10,481 bases of DNA from Goniomonas avonlea (taxonomy: Eukaryota > Cryptophyceae > Goniomonadida > Goniomonadaceae): assembly GCA_003573635.1 (NCBI GenBank), contig QUTJ01031234.1, positions 1 through 10,481 of the forward strand, in the 5' to 3' direction. The notes below the pieces were generated by a model. It was not told the DNA's origin. It searched no databases and saw nothing but the letters and a program-made list of their open reading frames with translations. Positions 1-10,000 of this stretch are shown here, piece after piece. The first letter of the stretch is position 1, and the number at the start of each line of letters is the position of its first letter. Made by a program: the position numbers and the translations under genes.

Positions 1-4
1 AACA

Positions 5-13
5 ACGCACCTG
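5..13 (-). other. Probable 5' splice site (exon end)
   Basis: Read on the minus strand, bases 13 to 5 are CAG|GTGCGT, a good match to the eukaryotic donor consensus (MAG|GTRNGT). Up to the CAG the protein follows the family closely (FNPMAFVTAVMQ). Read through, the next residues would be V-R-C, where family members have a Ser/Thr/Val-x-Ala-Arg pattern. The exon therefore probably ends at base 11. The site is too close to the edge to see the rest of the intron. Confidence 0.55.
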
Positions 14-1090
14 CATCACAGCAGTGACGAACGCCATGGGGTTGAACAAGGCGGAGACCCAGACCGAGGGCGGCGTGACAAGGTCCGTCTGCCACTTGAA
101 GAGCTGGTCCACGCGCTCGACCAGGTTGGGGTACCACGACCCGAGGGCCGACATGCTCGGGTACGCCACCTTCTCCCAGTTGGGCGGGATGCGGTCCAGG
201 AAGAGCGAGAGCGACAGCGCTTCCATGGCGTCTGAGATGTTGAGGGCGCCCTCGAGGCCCAGCTTGAGCTCGTTGAGGGAGCGGCGGATCTCGCCGAGGA
301 GCTCGTTCATGCGCTCGCACTCCTGCAGCAGCACCACGAGGAAGGGCGTCTTCTCCGCGATGCGCGAGTTGATGTCGATCATCGAGAAGAGCGCCGGCGC
401 GCGGTCCAGCAGGTCGGCCATCTTCTCCGCGGCCGCCGCGCCCTGCAGCTCCAGCAGCGTGCGGAACAGCGTCTCCGACTCCGCCGACATGAAGCCGATC
501 TCAGCGTTGGGGTGCAGGCCGAACAGCGACGGGGACTCCGTCGGCAGGGTCGTGCGGATGTACGCCAAAATGTCTGTGAAGTTGCCCTCGGCCGGCGCAG
601 GGAAGTCTGGGCACATGTCGGCCCCCGCGAGCAGGGTCTGGTTGAGCAGCACCTCGAGGTAGGTGGAGTTGGTGCGCCTGTCCCACTTGTCCGTGATGTG
701 GCCGCCGTACATGATCTCACCGAAGATGTACCGCAGGTCCTCCCACGGCACGTGCGCGTTGCCGGCGAGCTGGTTCTGCAGCACGTCACCGCACTGGCAC
801 AAGTCACCGTCGTTGAACGAGTACGCACGCGACCACCCGAGGTAGCCAAAGCGGCGGCGGCCCAGCACCAGCGCGTGGAAGAGGCAGAGGGCGAGCAGAA
901 TGGTGCGCAGCTCGCGCTTCTTGGTGGCGCGGTCGAGGAAGTCCTGCGAGAAGTTGTTCCACGAGCGCACCAGGTTGGCCTTGAGCGACTGCGGCGGCTC
1001 GTTGGCAATCTTGATGGCGTTCTGCAAGATGGACTCGGGAATGGTCTGCGCCATCGGGTCGCCGGGCGGCTCAGCGGACAGGAAGCAGCG
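11..1090 (-). other. Dynein C-terminal domain (last part missing)
   Basis: Residues about 3131-3490 cover the helical domain that packs on the AAA ring. Landmarks are PESILQNAIKIANEPP, ELRTILFALCLFHALVLGRRRFG, VPWEDLRYIFGEIMYGGHI, KWDRRTNSTYLEVL, GLHPNAEIGF, and near the left edge VWVSALFNPMAFVTAVMQ. Family members have roughly another 100-200 residues after this point, so the end of the protein is in a further exon or beyond the window edge. A C-x-C pair at residues 3228 and 3230 (791-793 and 797-799) is not part of the pattern I know for this position. Confidence 0.93.
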
Positions 1091-4000
1091 GAAGTCGAAG
1101 TGGGCCTCGGTGGACCCCTCGAGTTTGCGCTCGAGCGCCTTCACCCAGGTGGACATGAGATGGATGTTCTGCAAGAACACCCAGCCGCCCTCCTTCATGC
1201 AGCGATCCAGCGCCTCCTCAGCAAGCGGCTCCTGACCCTGTCCCATGGAAATAGAGATGAACTTGCCGTTATCGAGCGTGAATCCCTTCTTGCGCAAGAG
1301 AGGGTCGAGGTCCTTGACCACGTCGGCACCGGGGAAGAGGTAGAAGAAGAGCGCCGTCTCGGGCGACGACGTCTTGTACGTGGAGATGACCTCGAACGGC
1401 GCCTGCTCGGTGAAGCGAGGGCCCATACGGTCCGAGATGTACGCCGTCAGCACGGTCGTCAGCCTGTCGGGGCGCAGCGCGCGCAGGACGAGCATCTGCT
1501 GGAAGGGCGTGAGCGCCTTATACTCGCCCGGCATGTCCGCGCGCTCGGGCTGCGACTCGTCCGACCACTGCTGCCACGCCTTGGCGTTCGCCTCCAGGTC
1601 CGCGCACAGCTTGGACAGAGGCTGCAGGTCCTGCAGGCCGTGCGCCGTCAGCCACGCGTTCTCGCTCATCCACACGGCGAGCTCGCCAGAGAGCGGGGGG
1701 GCGGTGGTGGAGCGCTTGTTCTGGATGAGGTAGTCGAGCTCCTTGGGGTCCAGCATGCCCTGCTTGGACAGCACCTTGAACGACACCATCGTGGCAAACA
1801 GCAGCTTGTTGCGCTCCAAAAGGCCGGCGCGCGTGAAGTCGAAAATCTCGAAGGTGATGGAGTCCATGAGCTCCTCGAGGCGCACCGAGAGGTCCTGGCC
1901 GCCGCCCTCAGCGCGGGCAACGGGCTTGCCATCCTGCAGCGCGCCCTTGAGGCCGGCGCGGACGGACATGAACGCCAGCTTGAACTTGTGGAAGGGGTTG
2001 ACCCTCGCGCGCTCGTACGCCTCCGAGTACACGATCGGCAGGGAGAAGTCCGTCTTGCCCGCAAGGTCGATGGCGCGCAGGAACACAGACGTGAACGCGG
2101 CCAGCGAGTAGTAGTAGAAGGAGTGGATCTTGAAGAGGTCGGAGAGGATGAAGAAGAGCAGGGCGCCGCGCGACGCCACGCCGCGGTACAGCTCGCGGGC
2201 CTCGTTGATCTTGATCTCTGTGTCCTTGGCAATGATGACCTTCTCGTTGATCTCAATCGACAGCATCTTGGCCTGCTCCAGCGACTCGATCAGCGCCACG
2301 TCCTCGAGAATGTCGCCCTGCGCCTCGGCCAGCTGCTTGAGCAGCGAGTCCTCGAGCTCCTTGAGCTTGATGGAGAACTCGTTCTGCTGCTTGATCAGCG
2401 ACGCCTTGCTCTCCTCGAGCTCTGGCCTCTCCTTCTGCACCACCTTGGCCAGTAGCTGGTCCTCCAGGCCGTCCTCCGTCACGGTGAAGTTGATGAGCGT
2501 GCACTCGGCCTGGATCTCGGGCGGGTAGTGGGGGTTGGAGAGCTTGGTGTGGATGAAGAGGTGGAACTCGTTGGACCACTCGACCTCCTTGTCACCGACC
2601 TTGACGAAGAAGTTGCGGCCCTTCTTGATCTTGTTGCGGCCCACGATGGGCGCGAGCACGGCGTCCACCGACTCCTGGATGTTCTCAATCAGGACAGAGA
2701 ACCCCTGCTCGAGGGAGCGCTCCATGCAGCCGAGCATGCTCTTCTGGCCGAGACGCACGATCTGCAGGTTGTTCTTGCTCTCGCGCTCGCGGATCCACGC
2801 GATGCCCTGCAGCTGCGGGTCAATCAGCAGCGGCCAGCGCTCGCAGTGCGTCGCGATGGCACCGTTCTCAATCGACACGCGGTCGTACGGCAGGCCCTCG
2901 TTGCCCCAGAAAGCGACGGTGGCCGGGTCGGTGAGAATGGCGAGCGGGTCCGCGTTGTCGGACATCGGGACCTTCTGCTCGATCATGTAGGGGATGATGA
3001 TGTCCTGCATCAGAATCGTGCGGTACTTCTTGTTGAAGCAGCCAATGTACGAGACAAACGCCGACGCCAGCAGCACGTCGCCCGTCAGGAGCTCCGTGCT
3101 CTCCTTGAGCTTGGTCACGTTGGTGGCCCAGCGCTCGTTCTCGGACCCCAGCGCGTTCATCAGGCGCTGCGCAAGGTCCAGCTTGGTCTGGAGCTTCTCG
3201 GCCTCGGCCACGACGGCATCCTTCTCCGCCACCACCTCGGTGAACTCGGCCTCGAGCTGAGCGAGCTGCTCCTGCAGCTGGCGCACGTGCTCGTTCACGT
3301 CGGCGAGACGCGTGTTGGCGCCCTCGAGCTCCTCCTGCGCAGCGGCCGCAGCCTTGCGCTTGGGCTCGACCGTCACGACAATGTCGTAGTAGGCAATAAT
3401 GTTGATGATGAACACGCACAGACCGGCGGCGGCGTTGGACTTGCGCTTCATGGTGTCCTGGTTGAAGTGCTCCAGCGCGAGGTAGGGGCGGGAGGCGTCG
3501 ACGGCGCCCTTGGAGATGACGCTCGTGTCGATCAGCGTCTTCATGTCCTTGAGCTCCTGGATGAACTTGTTCACGTCCTTCATCATCGTCTTGGCGTTGT
3601 TCCAGCTCCTGTCCTTCTCGCCACGGATGGCCAAAATGGCGGCGGTAATGTCGTCGACACCAGCCGGGGGCTTGGCGAGCGACTTGAGCTCACCCAAGTC
3701 CTTCTTGTTGAGCGAGTCGAGCGCCTGCTCGGCCTGCTGCACCATGGGCTCGGCCTTGGCCAGGTCCGCCTCGCAGTCGCGCTGCTGGCGGGCGCAGCGC
3801 TCGGCCAGCGCGGCACAGTCCTCAGCCTCCACCGAGGCCTTGGCTGCCTCCTCCCCGACCTTGGCCTTCTCCGTGCCGACCTTCTCCATCAGCTGGTCGG
3901 CCGCCTGCTTCTTCTCGTCCACCTCCACGGACTTGACCTTGAGCTCGTCCTCGAGCACCGCCACGTCGGTGGCCGTCTTCTGCAGCTTGGTGAGACCGTT

Positions 4001-7000
4001 CTCAAGACGGTCGATGGAGTCAATCATCGTCTTGCGCTGCTGCGCGAGCATGTTCTTGTACAGGTAGATGAGCTCCAAGAACGACTTGGGCGTGGTGTAG
4101 TTGTACCTCTTCTCCGTCGAGAGGTAGTCCACCGACGCCTTGTTGACGGCGTCGAACGAGTACGGCATGAACTTGGTGATGCCAGCCCGCTCCTCGGCGT
4201 TGCCGAGCTCCATGTCGTCCATGAAGCGCTTGGCGACAGACAGCAGCGCGTCTTCGGGCCACGGCTGGAACCAATCGATGACGGTGCAGTTGATGAGGGC
4301 GGGGAAGCGGGAGGCGCGGCGGCGGAAGGCCTCGCCGACGGGGGAGAAGCAGAGCGCCACGTGCAGGTTCTGGCGGATCTTGGAGATGAAGAAGTCCCAG
4401 AGCACGTCCTTGGCCTCGCCGAGACCCATGCCCTTGGCCTCGTTGCGCACCGACCCGCAGATGGAGTCCTGCTCGTCGGACGCAAACAGGTCTGGGATGT
4501 TGCCGGAGGCGAGCAGCTCGTTGAGGTACACCAGGAACTTCTCGTCCGCGATCTGGGAGTCGGTGAAGAGGAAGAGGATGGGCTCGCCCTTGATACCAGC
4601 CTTGTTGTACATGTTCTTGAGGTCCTCCTTGAGATCAGTGATGCCGTAGGTTCCGGAGATGGCAATCTGCATCACAGTGTTGCCGCAGATGAAGGCGGCG
4701 AGGCGAGCGAGGGACTGCTTGCCGGAACCACCGACACCGACAAGCAGCGCGTTGGAGTTCTGCATGATGCGGGCAATGCGGCAGACGTGGCGCATGGCGT
4801 CCCCGAACAGCACCAGGTTCATGGCGGCGTTGGTCTCGTTGTACGACGTCAAGGCGTCCGTCAGCACCTTGTTGAGCACCTCGATGGACGGGACGATGTT
4901 GTACGACTTCTCGTCCAGGTCCTTCCAGCAGTTACAGTAGATGAGGGTGTCCGGGAAGAGCTGGTTCTGGTCGAGGTCCTTGAAGTACTTCTTGCCGACG
5001 TCCTTGACCACCTTGTTGTAGGTGACGAGGTCAGCCTGCGTCACCAGCCTGTCTCCGTACACACGCTCGGACTCGTGCACCCAGAGGGAGGCGAACTGGA
5101 CCTGCTCCGTGAAGAACATGGGCTCGGACATGAGCAGACCCTGGAACACGTTGGCGAGATGGCGCACGCTGAACTCGTAGTGGAAGTTGGTGGCGGTCTT
5201 GCGGAAGGTGCTCGACACCTTGGCGTGCAGCTCCAGCGCGGCCTGGATCACCTTGTTGCAGTAGGCGGTGTCGGCCAGCTGCGCGGAGAACATCTTCAGG
5301 TGCCCGTTGAGGAAGGTCGAGAAGATGGCCATCAGCGCCTCGGACTGCGGGAAGCCGACGGCGAACGTCATGAAGTGGCGCTGCAGGCGCGGGTTGATGA
5401 TGAACGAACCGGCCGTCGGGTTCATGCAGGCAACGAACTGCACGTTGTTGATGACCTTGAGGGCCAGCTTGGTGCGGTCGTACCACGACTCGTAGTCGAG
5501 ATGCATGCGCAGCAGGGCAATGGGCGACTGGGTGTCGTACGGGTCGAGCATCGGCATGTTGAGGTCGTCAATGAAGTAGATGAGGCGGCGGGCACCGGGA
5601 GGTCCAAAGTTGCGGCCAGCCTTCTTCTCGAGAGGACCCTCGAGCACCTTCTGCAGGGACATGGAGTCCGTGTAGTAGTTGAAGTTGACTGGCAGGTTGA
5701 GGAAGTCGCTGTTCTCCTGCTCGGCCAAGTTGCGGAGCTTGCCAGACACCATGGCGGTCTTACCGCAACCAGCCGGACCGACGAGCAGCACGCCACGCTT
5801 GTTCTCAATGAGCAGGTCCATGAGGTAGTCGATAGCCACAGTCTCGCCGGTGGGCACCGTCACCTGCCGCATCGGCGTCTCGGACGAGTACTCGATCTGG
5901 GGCACAACCTGGGCCCAGGGCGCGAACTTGTACGTCTGCTTGTCCACGAAGTAGTCGTAGACGGAGCCCTTGGACGACGGGAACTTGACCAGGGTCCACT
6001 TGGTCTTCCACCAGCTGCTGAAGTTGCGGCGGTGGTCCGTGCCGTCACGGATGGAGTAGCCGGAGCCGAAGGCCCACACGGCGGCGAACACGAAGTAGGT
6101 CTCGAGGATACGGCGATCCTCGGAGGTGATCTTGGGGATGTTCTCGGGGGTGTAGAGGCCGTCGAGGATGTAGCACAGCGACTGGATCATGTTGAAGTCC
6201 AGGGTGGGCGCCAAGTGTGCGAAATTCTTCTTCAGCTCCTTGAGCGTCTCGGGGACGTAGTGGTCAAAGAGAGCCTGGATGATCTTCTTGCGCTCAGGCG
6301 TGTCGTCGCGCTTGTCGATCCACGAGGACACAAACGACAGCCACTGCTTGCCCTCAGTGATGAACACAATACCGGCGCGGGACACGGTGGCCGGGGAACC
6401 GAAACGCAAGTCGCGGAGCTCGAACACCAGGCGCATGGAGGGCTTGAGCTGAATGCGCTCGTTGGATGCGAGGGTGAGGAGCTTGTTGTCGTCCATGACA
6501 GAGTTCATCGACTCGATCCAGTTGGCGTCGAGGTCACCGTCGAGAATGATCCACTTGGGGTTGTTGTCGGGCATGGCCGCGAGGTCGCGCATGAGGGTGG
6601 AGAAGATGCCGTCCTTCCACTCGCGGGTGGAGAGCTGCACGTAGCCGTAGAACTCGTGCGTGGTGATCGCCTTGGGGTTGAGGAACTTCACCGTTGTCTT
6701 GTTGCCAGCCTTGCCGTTGGCCTTCTGCAGCATCTTCCAGGTCTGCGTCTTGCCCGTGCCGGACGTTCCCAGAATGAAGATGCAATGACGAATCTGCATG
6801 AGCTCGCCGAGCTGCACGACCTTGAGCAGGAAGTCAGGCTCCGGCTGCAGCATGGACGCCACAGCGCACTCCTCAATGACGCGCTCAAAGTCCAAGTCGC
6901 GCTTACGCGGGATGTCAATGCCAGGGAACAGATCCCCGAGCAGACCGCGGAACACGACCAAGTCGTCACCGACAATCTTGGGCAAGTTGAAGTCGCGCAG

Positions 7001-10000
7001 GGCGCGGTAGAGCAGAGCAGCCTCGTCCTGCTCTGGCTCAGAGCGCTTGAAGGCACCGGCCACGACCAGCACAGACTTGATGGCGCGCAGACCCCAATCG
7101 TAGTGCATAGCCTTGGACAGCAGGTCGCGAAGCAGCGAGTAGAGCTGCACGAACTTACGGGCGAGGATCTTCGCCTTGGTGAAACCTTCAGCCATCAGCA
7201 TGTTCTCGCAGATGAGACCCATGTCCGGCACGACGACCGTCACGGGGCGGAACAGCACCTTGAGAGATTCGGGAAGCTCCTGGCGACCGAGGTAGCCGGG
7301 GTTCATGGTGATGTAAGCGCCGCAAGTGGGGCGAAGCGTCATGGTGGCGCCCATCAGCACGAACGTCTTCTTCTTCTCGCGGATGGCGTCCAGGACGGCC
7401 TTGTACTGGGTGGAGCACACCGACAGCACCTCAGCAATGAGACGGTTGAACTCATCGAAGCAGCCCCAAGCGCCAGAAGCAGCAAGCCCCTTGAAGATAT
7501 CTCCCATGGACCTGTAGTCCATCTCGGGACTGCAGTTGAACACGTAGATGCACTTGCCCATCATCGCGGCCAAATCCTTGGTCGTCTCTGTCTTGCCGGT
7601 ACCGGCAGGGCCCGAAGGAGCGCAGCCCATCCCCAGATGCAGCGCCTGGGTGGCCGTCACGTAGATACGGTCAGTCAGGGGAGTGATCACGAGGCGAGGG
7701 CCGTTGCCCTGGTATTCAAACTCGTAGTGGAACTCGGCATCGCAGATGTTGATGAAACAGTCGCTCTCGTTGGGGTCCCAGCGGAAGCGGAGCTGAGACT
7801 GCCACTGGAACGCGTTGAGGTCCTCGACGTTCTCACGAATGATGTTCTCGACGATATCGCGAGAGTGGGCGTCGAGGGTAATCAGACACATGACCTTCAT
7901 GCGCTCGCCACGGGTGAGGTCGGTTCGCACGAGCTCGATGAGGCTGGTGAGCTGCGCCGACTTCTTGACCAAGTAGTCCTTCATCGCGTTCTTGTTGGTG
8001 CTCATGAGCGCCTTGAACGACAGCTCCATCTCGCACGTGAAGTCAATCAGCGACGTACACAGCATGATCTGATTGGGGACCTCAAGCACCCACACCTCGC
8101 GGTCCTTCTTGGCGTAGTCCTGGATGGACGCAAACAGCAACTCACGGAGCGCCTCGGCGATGGACTCGATGACATCCTGGAGGTAGTACTCCACACGACC
8201 GGCGAGCAGCAACTTCTTGCTGAGGTCAACGTGCTCAACACCGACGCAGGTGCTGAGGCCAGAGGCGCTGGGGCGGTCGGTGGCGGTCGGTCCGTCCTCG
8301 AGGTCGAGCTCCTGCACTGCAGCAATGATCTTGGGCAGGTGCGTCATGATCTTGCGCGGGGAGTTACCGGCAGACAAGATGTCGAGCAAGTCGGCAGTCG
8401 ACACGAAGAAGAAGCGAGGGAAGATCTGGCGCTTCTGCTCCAAGTAGTTGGCAAGCGACTTCTCGCACATCTGCAGGGCGACCTGGAGCTTCTCGAGCTC
8501 CTCGTACAGGCCCGTCTTGTTGCACGCCATGCTCACGTTCTTGGTCGCGTTGAAGTCCACCAAAATCCTTCGGATCGACGAGTCGATGCCCGCGAACCGC
8601 TCTGTGTCCTCGGGCAACTCCTTCTTCACCTCCTCTGACCCAATGAACAGGGTCTCCAAATACGCCCAGGTGCGCTGGTTCTCGGTCATGATCTGCATCA
8701 CGTCGGCAATAGTCGCGAGCTTCTTCTGCCAGCTGGTGACCTGCTCCTCGAAGGTGGCGAGGTAGCGGGACGACATCATGTTCTGAATCTGGACCTGCTG
8801 GTCCTCGAGGGTTTCGAAGTCTTCCTCGAGCATCTTGACGAGCTGGAGGTCCGTGTCCTTGTGCTGGACAAACTGGAACTCCATCACGGCCCAGGTCTCG
8901 TTGATCTTCTTGAGCGCCTGCTCCATCTTTTCCTCCTTCTGCGCCTGGTTGACAATCTCACCGACGTCCTCCTCGAACTTGTGAAGCCCGAGGTCGAGCA
9001 AGTTGCCGAGCTTGAAGTGCTCATCGATCACAAACTGGACGTTGGTCACGTCCATCAGATTCTTCCAGTGACGCTCGCGCATGGACGGATGGCGCAGATC
9101 AGACACGAGCGGAATGGACGCCATAAAGTCCTTGACGTTGGACTCGAGGTGCTGGAACACGTCGGTGAGCTTGATCATCTTGTCCGCCTGGCGCAGCTGC
9201 TTGAAGAACGCCTTGGTGCCGTCCTCAATGGTCTCTGTCTCGATGCCCTCCCACGGTGTCTCCTTCCAGGACGCAAACTGGTACTCAATCATCGCAAGGT
9301 TGTCCCACATGCCCTTGATGGCGATCAGGTCCTCCTTGCACCGGCTCAGGACGTCAAACGGCGCCTTCATAAGCTCTGGGAACTCGAAAATGACTGAGTA
9401 CTCCTTGAGCGAGGCGCCCTGGTGCTCGAGCACGTTCAGCTCCTCCAACGTCTCGAGGACCTGCCCGTACGCGGCGTCGGAGCCCGTGGAGAACTTGTAG
9501 AACGCCTTCTGCTCAAACTTGCGGCGCTCGTCCTTCATGCGGTCCGTGAACGCCTGGATGTTGGTGCGAATCTTGAGCGCCTCGCGGTCCTGGATGGGCT
9601 TGATCCCATCCTTGGCGGCGGGTGCGGCCTTTTTGACGTCGGCCCAGCGCTCGAGCTGGTCAACGAGGTCCTTCTCGGAACGCTCAATGTTGAGACCGTT
9701 CTTGCCGAGCATGGCGACGGCATCGCGGAGCACGTCGAACTGGAGGTCGGTCATGGGCATCTGCACCTTGATGTCGTACATCGCGTGGATGCACTTGAGC
9801 AGACACTGGAACTGCTTCTCCTCGCCCTGCTCGCTGGCCGGGTCGAGTTTGAGGTCACGCAGCACACCATTGAGGAACTTGTCCAAGTCTCGAAGCTCCT
9901 GCTGGATCCGCACACCCATGCGAGGCAAAAATTGGTTGCCGTCGATCTTCTTGCCGAACTCGAGGACACGCACGTCGTCCCACTGCGAGCGCGACGACGC

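Noticed and set aside
1091-3115. Missing P-loops in AAA5 and AAA6 as signs of decay
   Set aside because: These modules lack nucleotide-binding motifs in dyneins generally; the surrounding landmarks are intact.
3365-3715. Unusual microtubule-binding domain
   Set aside because: Length and conserved helices match the standard short domain; no insertion or deletion stands out.
4550-4579. Degenerate AAA4 Walker B (Ser instead of Glu after the Asp)
   Set aside because: The TDSQ form is the normal sequence of axonemal dynein AAA4 and not a loss specific to this gene.
512-9397. Long plus-strand open frames (512-2455, 2528-8638, 8861-9397) as separate protein genes
   Set aside because: They are codon-register mirror images of the dynein reading. 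Their products are compositionally odd (rich in Leu, Val, Glu, His, Gln) with no recognisable domain, and the minus strand is fully explained by a conserved protein.
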